NCBI GenBank assembly: GCA_034430215.1
Contig: DAOUFE010000044.1
Coordinates: forward strand, 37,077-101,076
From: UBA4782 sp034430215
Lineage (GTDB): Bacteria > Chloroflexota > Anaerolineae > Anaerolineales > Anaerolineaceae
Direction of reading: 5' to 3'
DNA: 64,000 nucleotides
Shown here: in pieces, positions 26,918 through 36,387 of the stretch
Numbering within the stretch: position 1 is the first letter of the stretch
Layout: every line of letters begins with the position of its first letter
Program-made: the position numbers and the translations under genes
The notes under the pieces: model-generated
What the model saw: only the letters and a program-made list of their open reading frames with translations
The model's database searches: none
What the model was told of the DNA's origin: nothing

Positions 26918-29900
26918 TTACTGATGTTTGTGTAATTCACCTTCCAGGTCTGCCAATCGTTGAAGGCGTGACCATCGCAATTTCGCATCTTGATCTGCTT
27001 CTTTTATTAATTGTTCTGCCCGGCTTTCATCCTTATTCACAAGCATTCGGTAACGAGTCTCGTTATAGGCATAGTCACTGATGGAAATACTGGGTTCTTT
27101 TGAATCAACAGTCAATGGATTTTTCCCTTCTAGCGCAAGCTGGGGATTGTACCGATAAAGCGACCATGCGCCGGATTGAACCGCCAGTTTCTGCTGCTCC
27201 AGACCTTTATGCATGGGAATCCCATGTGCAATACAGTGGCTGTAAGCAATGATAAGCGAAGATCCAGGGTAAGCTTCTGCTTCAATAAACGCCTTTAATA
27301 CTTGAGCATCTGAATATCCCATAGCGACACGGGCAACATAAATATTCCCATAAGACATGGCGATCAAACCAAGGTCTTTTTTCGCAAGTCCTTTGCCATT
27401 GGCTGCAAATTTTGCTACTGCTGCCCGTGGGGTGGCTTTTGAAGCCTGACCTCCCGTGTTTGAATAGACTTCTGTATCCAGCACAAGAACATTCACGTTC
27501 TTGCCACTTGCCAGAACATGATCCAATCCACCATAGCCGATATCATAAGCCCACCCATCACCGCCAATGATCCAAACACTCTTGCGGATCAGGTCGTCTG
27601 CCATGTTTAGCAACGAAAGCGCTTCTTCTTTTTTACTTCCAGATAATCTTTGCTTGATCTGCTCTACACGTTCTCTTTGTTTACGGATCCCGGTTTCATT
27701 TCCCTGATCCGCCTTGAGGGTTTCGTCCACCAGGGTTTCTCCGAGCAGATCGATGTTCTGTTTCAGTAATTCACAGGCATATTCATATTTTTTATCTGCT
27801 GCCAGTCTCATTCCCATACCGAATTCAGCATTGTCTTCAAACAGGGAATTCGACCATGCAGGTCCGTGTCCTTCATTATTCACTGACCAGGGAGTTGTGG
27901 GCAGACTTCCTCCATAAACTGAGGAGCACCCGGTGGCATTGGCAATGATGGCATGATCGCCAAATAACTGCGATACCAGCTTAACGTACGGAGTTTCACC
28001 ACAGCCGGAGCATGCACCAGAAAATTCGAATAAAGGTTGGAGAAGTTGAGAGTTCTTTACAGTTGTTATGGAAATAGCTCCTCTATCCACATCCGGGATA
28101 TCCAGGAAATAATTCCAGTTTTGTTTTTCCTGTTCGCGTAATGGCGGCTGTGGTGCCATGTTGATGGCTTTACGGTTGGATACAGATTTATCTTTTGCGG
28201 GGCAGTTAGAAACACATAAGCCACAACCAGTGCAATCTTCCGGAGCTACCTGAATGGTAAAGGATTTTCCTGGGAGTTCTGGGAATTTTGCCAGGGTACT
28301 CTTAAAGGTTGTGGGTGCTTTCTTTGCTAGTTCTGGGTCGTACACTTTCATACGAATAGCTGCATGCGGGCAAACCAGAACGCATTTACCACATTGGATG
28401 CAGACATTGGGATCCCATACGGGAATTTCCAGTGCGATGTTCCGCTTTTCCCATTTGGCTGTTCCAGATGGATAAGTACCGTCCTTTGATAAGGCGCTGA
28501 CCGGAAGTGAATCGCCATCAAATACCAGAATGCGATCTACTACAGTTTTTACGTAATCAGGAGCATCTTCGGGCATACCTGTACGCATGGTGACTTTACT
28601 ATCCGCTTCTGAGGGTACAACAACCTGATAAAGATTTTCGAGGGTTTCATCCACTGCCTTGTAATTCTTCTCAACCACAGCCTCGCCCCGTTTTCCATAG
28701 GTTTTCTTGATGGCTTTCTTGATCTGGGCAATGGCTTCTTCTCTTGGCAGGATGTTACTGATCGCGAAGAAGCAGGTCTGCATGATGGTGTTTACTCTTT
28801 CTCCCATCCCTGCCTTTTTTGCTACTTCATAGGCATTAATATTGTAGAGTTTGAGTTTCTTTGAGATGATCTGCTTTTGCACTTCAATCGGCAGGTGACT
28901 CCAGACTTCGTCTTTGCTGTATAAACTATTGATGAGAACTGTTCCTCCTTGTTTGGCAAAGCGTAGCATATCCAACCTTTCCAGGAAGGAGAATTGATGT
29001 ATTGCTACAAAGGAAGCCTGTCCATCTCCAATAAGATAAGGCGCATTTATGGGTTCTGGACCAAAACGCAAGTGGGAAATGGTAATGGAACCCGATTTCT
29101 TTGAGTCGTAAACAAAATAGCCCTGGGCAAAATTGTCGGTGTCTTCTCCGATGATTTTGATCGAATTTTTATTTGCCCCTACTGTACCATCCGCACCAAG
29201 ACCAAAGAATACACACTCGACAGTCTTCTCAGGCAGGATCGAAAAACCAGGATCGTAATCCAGGCTTGTATGGGTTACGTCGTCTTCTATACCGATCGTA
29301 AAATGCTTCTTGGGATTCTCTTTTGTTAATTCAACAAAGATGGCTTTAACCATTGCTGGTGAGAACTCTTTGGATGCCAAACCGTATCTGCCACCAATGA
29401 TGCGAGGTGTCTGCTTGAATTTCCCCATTCCATCATTGATCGTTGCAACCACGTCCAGGAAGAGAGGTTCTCCCAAAGACCCGGCTTCTTTAGTCCGGTC
29501 TAAGACTGCGATGGATTTGACTGTTGTCGGAAGAGCCTGCAAAAGGTGTTCGGCTGAAAATGGACGATACAATCGTACTGTGATCACGCCTACTTTTTCT
29601 CCCTGTTTACACAGGTATCGGGCGTTTTCGCGTGCAGTCTCAGCTCCGGAGCCCATGATCACGATGATATTTTCGGCATCTTCTGCGCCTGCATAATCAA
29701 ACAGGTGATACTCACGGCCAACAACTTCCTTGAATCTCGCCATGATACTTTCAACAATTCTTGGGCAATTCTGATAGTAGGGGTTGACGACTTCCCGACC
29801 TTGAAAATAAACATCCCAATTTTGTAATGTGCCGCGGATAAAGGGTTTTTCTGGATTTAGACCCCTGTTTCGATGGGCAAAAACGGCATCCTGAGAGACG

Positions 29901-30481
29901 ATTTTCCGTAATTGCTCATCGCTTAGATATTCAATTTTATTGACCTCATGAGAGGTTCTGAAGCCATCAAAGAAGTGCAAGAAGGGTACACGAGATTCAA
30001 GGGTGGCTGCCTGTGCAATTACTGCCATATCGTGCGCTTCCTGCACTGAGCAGGAAGGCATTAACGCAAAACCCGTGGTACGGGTTGACATGACATCTGA
30101 ATGATCGCCATAGATGGAAATTGATTGATAGGATAAAGCCCTGGCTGAAACGTGGAAAACCGTCGAGGTCAATTCACCTGCGATTTTGAACATATTTGGG
30201 ATCATTAAGAGTAATCCCTGAGATGCGGTGAAAGTAGTGGTTAATGCTCCTGCCTGGAGAGAACCATGAACAGCTCCCGCTGCCCCGCCTTCCGATTGCA
30301 TTTCTGCGACCAGGGGGACGGTTCCCCAAAGGTTCTTTTTGCCCAACGATGCCCATTCATCCGAAAGTTCTCCCATACCCGATGAAGGAGTAATAGGGTA
30401 TATTGCAATTACTTCATTCAATCTGTATGCTGCATTCGCAGCAGCTTCATTGGCATCTACCGTGATGAATTGAGTTTTCAT
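26918..30481 (-). CDS. nifJ: Pyruvate:ferredoxin oxidoreductase
   Basis: 1187 residues, the full single-chain form. Domain I starts KTQFITVDANEAAANAAYRLNEVIAIYPITPSSGMGELSDEW. Two ferredoxin-type 4Fe-4S motifs follow (CIQCGKCVLVCP and CTGCGLCVSNCP), then the third cluster Cys pair in SGACSGCGETPYVKL, and the thiamine diphosphate motif GDGWAYDIGYGGLDHVLASG with DTEVYSNTGGQASK. It oxidises pyruvate with CoA to acetyl-CoA, CO2 and reduced ferredoxin in the cytoplasm. It is divergent from a GntR-type regulator, and a 24-bp palindromic operator lies 54 bases upstream of its start, so it probably belongs to the regulon described for 30-45 kb. Confidence 0.97.
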   Translation of the reverse strand: MKTQFITVDANEAAANAAYRLNEVIAIYPITPSSGMGELSDEWASLGKKNLWGTVPLVAEMQSEGGAAGAVHGSLQAGALTTTFTASQGLLLMIPNMFKIAGELTSTVFHVSARALSYQSISIYGDHSDVMSTRTTGFALMPSCSVQEAHDMAVIAQAATLESRVPFLHFFDGFRTSHEVNKIEYLSDEQLRKIVSQDAVFAHRNRGLNPEKPFIRGTLQNWDVYFQGREVVNPYYQNCPRIVESIMARFKEVVGREYHLFDYAGAEDAENIIVIMGSGAETARENARYLCKQGEKVGVITVRLYRPFSAEHLLQALPTTVKSIAVLDRTKEAGSLGEPLFLDVVATINDGMGKFKQTPRIIGGRYGLASKEFSPAMVKAIFVELTKENPKKHFTIGIEDDVTHTSLDYDPGFSILPEKTVECVFFGLGADGTVGANKNSIKIIGEDTDNFAQGYFVYDSKKSGSITISHLRFGPEPINAPYLIGDGQASFVAIHQFSFLERLDMLRFAKQGGTVLINSLYSKDEVWSHLPIEVQKQIISKKLKLYNINAYEVAKKAGMGERVNTIMQTCFFAISNILPREEAIAQIKKAIKKTYGKRGEAVVEKNYKAVDETLENLYQVVVPSEADSKVTMRTGMPEDAPDYVKTVVDRILVFDGDSLPVSALSKDGTYPSGTAKWEKRNIALEIPVWDPNVCIQCGKCVLVCPHAAIRMKVYDPELAKKAPTTFKSTLAKFPELPGKSFTIQVAPEDCTGCGLCVSNCPAKDKSVSNRKAINMAPQPPLREQEKQNWNYFLDIPDVDRGAISITTVKNSQLLQPLFEFSGACSGCGETPYVKLVSQLFGDHAIIANATGCSSVYGGSLPTTPWSVNNEGHGPAWSNSLFEDNAEFGMGMRLAADKKYEYACELLKQNIDLLGETLVDETLKADQGNETGIRKQRERVEQIKQRLSGSKKEEALSLLNMADDLIRKSVWIIGGDGWAYDIGYGGLDHVLASGKNVNVLVLDTEVYSNTGGQASKATPRAAVAKFAANGKGLAKKDLGLIAMSYGNIYVARVAMGYSDAQVLKAFIEAEAYPGSSLIIAYSHCIAHGIPMHKGLEQQKLAVQSGAWSLYRYNPQLALEGKNPLTVDSKEPSISISDYAYNETRYRMLVNKDESRAEQLIKEADQDAKLRWSRLQRLADLEGELHKHQ

Positions 30482-30515
30482 GTAGGTAATCCTCTCTTAA
30501 TAAAAACTTTGATAG

Positions 30516-30545
30516 TTGACATTTGAGAAATATATTGTATATAGT
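30516..30545 (+). promoter_or_regulatory. Promoter of the GntR-type regulator gene
   Basis: A perfect -35 TTGACA (30516-30521), an 18-base spacer and a -10 TATAGT (30540-30545). The -10 lies inside operator copy A, so bound regulator should block its own transcription. Confidence 0.7.
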
Positions 30546-30558
30546 ATAACATATACAA
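30535..30558. promoter_or_regulatory. Operator copy A of the GntR regulon
   Basis: Perfect inverted repeat TTGTATAT (30535-30542) and ATATACAA (30551-30558) with an 8-base centre AGTATAAC. It sits between the divergent nifJ and regulator genes. The same 24-base pattern recurs at 31442-31465 and, inverted, at 39240-39263, all sharing the core TATAACATATA. Confidence 0.8.
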
Positions 30559-30655
30559 TAATTTATTGATTTATACATCACATCAAGAATATCATATATT
30601 ATTAAGGAAATGTTGTTAGAATTCATTGATAGATTTCTTATTGTAAGGAGGAATC

Positions 30656-31354
30656 ATGGGAGTCTTAAAGCCACTACATGAAACTGTATCTTTAGAAAAA
30701 CTGGCTTATGATCGAATCAAGGATGCCATTTTAACTTTCGGTTTTATGCCTAATCAAGCACTTGTCGAAGGTGACCTGGCATTGCAGTTAGGTATCAGCA
30801 AAACTCCTGTTCGAGATGCGTTAATGCGTCTGGAACGAGAAGGATTAGTATCCCGTATTCCTTTCAAGGGAACTTATGTATCGGATATCAACAACCAGGA
30901 TATGGCTGACATTTATACAATTCGAGCTGTACTGGAAGGATTGGCAATCCGACTCGCTACTGAGTTCATAACACCTGAAGAAATCGAAAGATTGGATGAG
31001 CTTACGAATCAACACGCCATTGCATTGAGTCAAAAGGATTTTTCTGGGGTTGCGAAGATCAATGCAGAATTTCATGGAATCATTCTTCGTAAATGTAACA
31101 ATCAACGCCTGATCAAAAACCTTGAGGACCTGGATGATCTTCTTAAGCGATACCGTTTGCTATCCATTGTTCAAGGAGTACGCCTTGAAAAATCTGTACC
31201 GGAACACAAGGCAATCGTGGCAGCATTGAAAGAGCATGATCCATTGAAAGCAGAAATGGCGATGAAAGAGCACCTGCAAAGTGCAATGAAAGATTTATAT
31301 AAACAAGATTTCTCTGAACTGGAACTTCTAGTTTCAAAAGTTGTAAAAAAATAA
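30656..31354 (+). CDS. GntR-family regulator, FadR subgroup
   Basis: 232 residues, with AAGGAGG 6 bases before the ATG. The N-terminal winged helix is typical (YDRIKDAILTFGFMPNQALVEGDLALQLGISKTPVRDALMRLEREGLVSRIPFKGTYV). It is followed by the all-helical FCD ligand domain (DIYTIRAVLEGLAIRLATEF, FHGIILRKCNNQRL, EHKAIVAALKEHDPLKAEMAMKEHL); the FCD metal-site His residues appear present. Such regulators usually sense small organic acids or amino-acid products. Three AT-rich palindromes near this gene and two operons suggest it represses nifJ, itself, the FAD oxidoreductase-permease unit and the PLP/B12 operon. Confidence 0.92.
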   Translation: MGVLKPLHETVSLEKLAYDRIKDAILTFGFMPNQALVEGDLALQLGISKTPVRDALMRLEREGLVSRIPFKGTYVSDINNQDMADIYTIRAVLEGLAIRLATEFITPEEIERLDELTNQHAIALSQKDFSGVAKINAEFHGIILRKCNNQRLIKNLEDLDDLLKRYRLLSIVQGVRLEKSVPEHKAIVAALKEHDPLKAEMAMKEHLQSAMKDLYKQDFSELELLVSKVVKK

Positions 31355-31366
31355 TTCGTTTTCTAG

Positions 31367-31392
31367 AAAGCAGTCGAAAGACTGCTTTTTCA
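31367..31392 (+). terminator. Terminator after the GntR-type gene
   Basis: AAAGCAGTC (31367-31375), a GAAA loop and GACTGCTTT (31380-31388) followed by further Ts. Confidence 0.9.
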
Positions 31393-31416
31393 TTTGTTAA
31401 AATCAAAAAATCCTAG

Positions 31417-31465
31417 TTGACAAATGCATTTTAGTTATGTAATATATATTATATAACATATAATA
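31417..31465 (+). promoter_or_regulatory. Promoter and operator copy B before the FAD oxidoreductase
   Basis: A -35 TTGACA (31417-31422), 17-base spacer and -10 TAATAT (31440-31445). Operator copy B at 31442-31465 overlaps the -10; its core TATAACATATA is identical to copy A, and its right arm reads ATATAATA. The geometry is that of simple repression. Confidence 0.78.
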
Positions 31466-31522
31466 TATTTACTGTTATCCCGTATTGCTATTTAAAACAA
31501 AATATATTTTCAAGGAGGAAGC

Positions 31523-32803
31523 ATGCCAAAAGTCGTCGTAATTGGTGGTGGATGGGCTGGTTGCGCTGCTGCAATATCTGCGAAAGCTGCTGGAGCAGAT
31601 GTTGTCGTACTTGAACGCACGGATTGCCTGCTTGGAACAGGGCTGGTGGGTGGAATTTTTCGTAACAACGGTCGTTTTACCGCAGCAGAAGAAATGATTG
31701 CCATGGGTGGTGGTGACCTGTTCCACTTGATGGATCAGGCGGCGCGTCACAAAAATGTGGAGTTTCCAGGGCATCATCATGCAAGCCTTTACGATGTGAG
31801 CCTGATGGAGCCTATGGTTCGACGGTACATGATAGAAAAGGGTATAGATATAAGGTTGATCAGCCGTGCAACGGATGTGGTTCATTCAGGTGGAAAGATC
31901 AATGGGATAGTCCTGGAAAAAGATGATGTTGTTGAAGGTGATGTGTATGTCGAAGCTACCGGTACAGCGGGGCCGCAGGCGAATTGCACAAAATATGGCA
32001 ATGGTTGTGCCATGTGCGTACTACGCTGCCCAAGCTGGGGTGGCCGGATCAGCATTGCGGGGAAATTGGGAATCGTCGAAAAAATGGGTAAGAAAAAAGA
32101 TGGCTCCATTGGTGCAATGAGTGGTTCATGCAAGTTGCATAAAGACTCAATTGAAAAAAGCATTGTTAATGAATTAAATAGAACTGGTGTTGCGATCGTA
32201 CCTGTGCCAAAGGATCTGATTCATTCGGAAAAACTCGCTGCAAAAGCCTGCCAGCAATATGCTCTCCCTGAATTTGCTGAAAACCTGATATTGCTGGATA
32301 CCGGTCACGCTAAACTGATGACCTCCTTCTTCCCGGTTGCTGACCTGCGCAAGATCCCTGGAATGGAAAATTCTCGCTATGAAGATCCATACTCAGGTGG
32401 AAAAGGCAATTCAATGCGCTACCTGGCAATGTCACCTCGAGATGACACACTCAAGGTTATTGGCGCCGAAAACCTGTTCTGTGCAGGTGAAAAAGCTGGT
32501 TTGCTAGTTGGACATACTGAAGCGATCGTAACCGGTGTGTTGGCTGGTAACAATGCTGTCAGATGGGCTTTGGGAAAACCGCTTGCCACTATTCCTACCA
32601 GTATCAGTATCGGAGATGCGGTCAAACATGTACGTGAACAAATGGATACTGAAGAAGGAATGGGGCTGAAATACACCTTCTCGGGTGCTCAATACTTTAA
32701 GAGAATGCAGGAATTGCAGCTTTACTCTACAGATATACCTGCCATTCAAGCTCGTGTAGAAAAAGCAGGAATGTCCAACTTCTTCGCTAACGCAATTCTT
32801 TAG
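31523..32803 (+). CDS. FAD-dependent oxidoreductase
   Basis: 426 residues, with AAGGAGGAAGC before the ATG. The N-terminal Rossmann motif GGGWAGCAAAISAKAAGADVVVLER binds FAD, and the C-terminal FAD motif is NLFCAGEKAGLLVGHTEAIVTGVLAGNNAVRWALG, similar in layout to TrmFO/GidA-type and fumarate-reductase-type flavoproteins. A Cys-rich stretch in the middle (NCTKYGNGCAMCVLRCPSWGG) has four Cys that might hold metal or be redox-active. The gene is first in a unit with a permease and sits behind a copy of the GntR operator, so a role in oxidising the imported substrate or an intermediate is likely. Substrate unknown. Confidence 0.8.
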   Translation: MPKVVVIGGGWAGCAAAISAKAAGADVVVLERTDCLLGTGLVGGIFRNNGRFTAAEEMIAMGGGDLFHLMDQAARHKNVEFPGHHHASLYDVSLMEPMVRRYMIEKGIDIRLISRATDVVHSGGKINGIVLEKDDVVEGDVYVEATGTAGPQANCTKYGNGCAMCVLRCPSWGGRISIAGKLGIVEKMGKKKDGSIGAMSGSCKLHKDSIEKSIVNELNRTGVAIVPVPKDLIHSEKLAAKACQQYALPEFAENLILLDTGHAKLMTSFFPVADLRKIPGMENSRYEDPYSGGKGNSMRYLAMSPRDDTLKVIGAENLFCAGEKAGLLVGHTEAIVTGVLAGNNAVRWALGKPLATIPTSISIGDAVKHVREQMDTEEGMGLKYTFSGAQYFKRMQELQLYSTDIPAIQARVEKAGMSNFFANAIL

Positions 32804-32908
32804 TGAGATGAAAAAATTTGGGAGGAGGTGGCAGAGAGAAATTATCAGTTCTGTTTCAACGTTTAAAAATAATTTTCATCAAATTTTGTATGGTTAAAGG
32901 AGGAATTG

Positions 32909-34306
32909 ATGGAAACTGTTACACTAACTGCAGCGCATTGGGTATACGCCGCATTCGTAATTTTGATTTTCGTATTCTTGGCATTGAAAAAAGATACGTC
33001 AATCATCGCCATAATTGGGTTATTCATCGTTGGATGGATAACTTTAGGCTCTCCAATTGGTGGCCTTCAAGCAATATTCAATGGCATGGTACGGGCTGGA
33101 ACAGTGCTTCTGGATGTTGTCTTCATCATCTCTGTTGTTGTTGCTTTGTCAAAAAGCCTTGAAAAAATGGGCGCTCTAAAGATGATGGTGTCACCCTTCA
33201 AGAAGTTAATGCGTGGGCCAAAGGTTGCATTCTGGGTAGTTGGTGTTGTAATGCTCATTTTCGCCTTGTTCATCTGGCCGTCGCCTGCAACCGCCCTAAT
33301 TGGCTCTGTACTCTTCCCAGCTGCAACCGCTATTGGTTTACCGGCAATTTCCACAGCTATGGCAATGAACCTTTTTGGTCATGGTATTGGACTATCAGGT
33401 GACTTTGTAATTCAAGCTGCACCGAAATTGACTGCTGAAGCTGCAGGCATTCCCGTCGGTGATGTTGTAAATGCGTCAGTTCCACTAGATATTGTAGCGG
33501 GTGTTGTCGCATTGATAATTGCCTGGTTTTTCATTGTCAAAAAGGATATAAAAAATCACACTGTATCAGAGACAGAATACTTGAAATTTAAAGCGGATGA
33601 AGAAGCTGACTCAAAGAGAGAATACAGTAAAACTGCACGGATTGCTGCTGTATTAACACCTATAGTATTTGTCCTTGCAGTAGTACTGTTTATCATTCTC
33701 AAAATTCGAGGTGGAGACGCCACTGCGGTCCTTGGTGGAATTTCACTCATTCTTTTGGCTCTCTATAGCTTAATGGATTGCAAGAAAAATTTTGCTGACG
33801 GCATGGAACGAATAACAGAAAATGTTCGCGAAGGTTTTCAATTTGGAATGAAAGTCTTCTCACCTGTTTTTCTCGTTGCGGGATTTTATCTATGCGGTGT
33901 TCCTGACCATGCGACTGCGATCTTAGGCGCAAATGCTCAACCATTGATTCTTGACATCATCAAAGCACTATCGAATGTAATCCCAATGAATAAAGTTGTT
34001 GTGGGAATAATGCATACAATTCTATCTGGTCTAACTGGTCTGGATGGATCGGGGTTCAATGACTTGCCATTAATGGGTGCTCTTGCTCAGAGTTGGAGTA
34101 GTGCACTAGGTTTGAAGACTGCTTACCTGGCTGCATTAGGACAAATTTCGATGATCTGGATTGGTGGAGGAACGATCATCCCATGGGCTTTACTCCCAGT
34201 CTCTGCAATCACTGGTGTTCCAGCCATGGACCTTGCCCGAAAGAATTTTTGGCCATGCATGGGTGGTGTTCTTGCTGCCACAATCCTTGCCATCATTTTG
34301 ATGTAG
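32909..34306 (+). CDS. Permease, putative amino-acid or organic-acid transporter
   Basis: 465 residues from the ATG at 32909 with AAAGGAGG upstream. About 11-12 hydrophobic helices. Paired re-entrant-like motifs appear in the two halves (FGHGIGLSGDFVIQAAPKLTAEAAGIP and LSGLTGLDGSGFNDLPLMGALAQSW), with GGGTIIPWALLPVSAITG near the end. This is the two-repeat layout of ion-transporter-superfamily permeases (GntP, citrate, TRAP-large-subunit relatives); I cannot name the exact family. It follows the FAD oxidoreductase by 105 bases in the same unit and is followed by a strong terminator. It probably imports the compound degraded by this regulon. Confidence 0.75.
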   Translation: METVTLTAAHWVYAAFVILIFVFLALKKDTSIIAIIGLFIVGWITLGSPIGGLQAIFNGMVRAGTVLLDVVFIISVVVALSKSLEKMGALKMMVSPFKKLMRGPKVAFWVVGVVMLIFALFIWPSPATALIGSVLFPAATAIGLPAISTAMAMNLFGHGIGLSGDFVIQAAPKLTAEAAGIPVGDVVNASVPLDIVAGVVALIIAWFFIVKKDIKNHTVSETEYLKFKADEEADSKREYSKTARIAAVLTPIVFVLAVVLFIILKIRGGDATAVLGGISLILLALYSLMDCKKNFADGMERITENVREGFQFGMKVFSPVFLVAGFYLCGVPDHATAILGANAQPLILDIIKALSNVIPMNKVVVGIMHTILSGLTGLDGSGFNDLPLMGALAQSWSSALGLKTAYLAALGQISMIWIGGGTIIPWALLPVSAITGVPAMDLARKNFWPCMGGVLAATILAIILM

Positions 34307-34332
34307 CAGTCTAAAAGAAAACTGGTAGTGTG

Positions 34333-34370
34333 AAAGAGGCACTTCTTAAAATTTGAAGCGCCTCTTTTAT
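34333..34370 (+). terminator. Terminator after the permease gene
   Basis: AAAGAGGC-A-CTTC pairs with GAAG-C-GCCTCTTT (34333-34345 with 34355-34367) followed by TAT. It separates the FAD oxidoreductase-permease unit from the MFS gene. Confidence 0.8.
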
Positions 34371-34399
34371 CTAAAAAGGAGAATTCTTTAAAATATTCA

Positions 34400-35812
34400 A
34401 TGAACAATATTCGATCTCTTCGACAAAGTAGACTTTGGGGAATGCTTTCTGCTCTCCTTATTGGTACTTTAATTGGTACAATGGGTAATAGTATTGTATC
34501 TGTCGCATTACCTTCTTTGAAGGATTATTATTCAATCTCTTTATCCCAGACTGTTCTGTCAATAACGCTTTATACACTTACTTTTTCAGTTTTAATTCCT
34601 GTTTTTGGAAGCCTGAGTCGAGATATCGGCTTTCTTACATTGTTTGTTTCCGGGATGGTTCTTGTTACTATCAGTTCGCTGTTGTGTATTTTCGCGCCAA
34701 ATTTTACAATTTTCCTGATCTCTCGCGTTTGTATTGGAGTTGGGGTAGCAACAGTCTTGCCCACGATCATGGGTGTGATTTCGTTTTATTTTCCTGTTGA
34801 AATTCAAGGTAAAGCAACGGGGTATTGGGCATTGATAAACAGTCTTGGGCATGCTATTGGACCTTCGATAGGAGGTTATTTACTCAATCATTTTTCATGG
34901 CAATCAATTTTCTGGATTAACATTCCTCTTGCAGTTATTAGCATCTTAATTGCGATCAGGGTTTTTCCCAAAGACCATCGTGAACCAAATCGTTGGTTTG
35001 ATTGGTGTGGTGCTGCTCTGATGACCGCAGGTGTTTTCTTCGCGATGATGGGCATCTCAAAGCTCTCTGAATTTCAAAGTGAAAAATATATCATTTTTAT
35101 TTTGCTTTTTATCGCCTTAATTCTTCTGGCATTGTTATTGGTCCGTGAGTCGAGAATCGACAATCCATTCGTCAATCTGAACCTGTTCAAGAAGAAGAGT
35201 TATATTTCATCCATTGCGCCTATATCTTTACAGGCATTTACCCAATTTGGTCTCCTTGTTTCTCTACCTGTTTTTTTGATCAATATAAATGGGGTAGAAA
35301 AACAACTTGCGGGTTTGATCATCATGGCAATGACTGTAATGATGGCAATCGTCAGCCCAATTGCGGGGAGAATTACTGATAAATGGTCAAGCAAGTGGGT
35401 TTGTTTTATTGGGACTCTGTTAACTTTATTTGGCGCGTTGGTCATGTTCATTTTCAAATCCGAAACATTGGCAACAAAGGGATGGATCACACTGATTATT
35501 AGTTTGGTTATATTTGGCACAGCTTTTGGAACAATTCAGTCAGGATCTACTGTTGCAGCTCTACGGGCAGTTTCCAAAGAAATGGTCGGTGCAGCAACTG
35601 GCTTCTTCCATATGATACGCTTTTTGAGCGCTTCTTTAGGTTCGACAATATTCGGTATTATTCTCGAAGTCAATCCTCAGAATGGATCAGCAGGTTTTTA
35701 TTACACGTTCATATTAACAATTGTCTTATCATGTATTACCCTTCCCATAACTTTATGGATAAATTCAAATCGAGTTACTCAATTGGACAGTAATGTTGTC
35801 ATTGAAACGTAA
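34400..35812 (+). CDS. MFS transporter, drug:H+ antiporter type
   Basis: 470 residues with about 14 hydrophobic helices, the size of the DHA2 family. The N-terminal half has LIGTLIGTMGNSIVSVALPSL, RVCIGVGVATVLPTIMGVISFYFP and the antiporter motif C region ALINSLGHAIGPSIGGYLLNHFSWQSIFWINIP, typical of exporters. It is not preceded by the GntR operator and lies behind a terminator, so it may be an independent gene inserted in the cluster. An exporter function for drugs or metabolites is most likely. Confidence 0.88.
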   Translation: MNNIRSLRQSRLWGMLSALLIGTLIGTMGNSIVSVALPSLKDYYSISLSQTVLSITLYTLTFSVLIPVFGSLSRDIGFLTLFVSGMVLVTISSLLCIFAPNFTIFLISRVCIGVGVATVLPTIMGVISFYFPVEIQGKATGYWALINSLGHAIGPSIGGYLLNHFSWQSIFWINIPLAVISILIAIRVFPKDHREPNRWFDWCGAALMTAGVFFAMMGISKLSEFQSEKYIIFILLFIALILLALLLVRESRIDNPFVNLNLFKKKSYISSIAPISLQAFTQFGLLVSLPVFLININGVEKQLAGLIIMAMTVMMAIVSPIAGRITDKWSSKWVCFIGTLLTLFGALVMFIFKSETLATKGWITLIISLVIFGTAFGTIQSGSTVAALRAVSKEMVGAATGFFHMIRFLSASLGSTIFGIILEVNPQNGSAGFYYTFILTIVLSCITLPITLWINSNRVTQLDSNVVIET

Positions 35813-36387
35813 GAATTAGAGAAAGGAAGTAATTATAGAAATTTCAAGAACTGCAGATTATGAATAAGCAGATTTCCGAGTAAACATTTTGCATTAGAAT
35901 AATGTTCTAACTGGAGAAAGGATTTTCATGATTGAGTTTCTACTTGAGGAGAATATTCACTAGATCTGGTGTTTCAGCATATATTCGATCTTCTACATTT
36001 CATAGAATGTTTGAAAAAGTATTGATTTAGATTGCTGTTGATTTAGATTTCCGCGATATGAAAAGGCACAGAAATGTCTTCATCCCAAAAGAATCACCGT
36101 GGAAGCATTGGCTTCCTAAAAGAAAATGGTAGCTCTAGAATTGCTTGTATCGCAAGATGTGCAATCTCAAGTGGGTCCTTCTGGTGATATGGTTTTGGGA
36201 GATAATAACATCTTTGAAGCAGGGTATTTATGTGCCACCAGATGTTCGGTTACTGGAGATGCTATATCTGAAAAATTAATCTAGTTACACTAAATAATGA
36301 ATTAACTCTTTGCAGAGAAATCTAGGAACCTCGCCGTTTCAATTAGGAATTCGTTCAAAACGAGTGTAGATTATAAAGGATGTGACT
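35813..36387. other. Gene-free stretch with a possible decayed gene
   Basis: The 575 bases between the MFS and P-type ATPase genes hold no long frame. A 52-codon frame at 36126-36284 (plus strand) has protein-like composition, including the segment GPSGDMVLGDNNIFEAGYLC, while the bases just before it read as broken protein in several frames. I take it as the tail of a decayed gene whose family I cannot recognise. No strong promoter was found. Confidence 0.35.
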
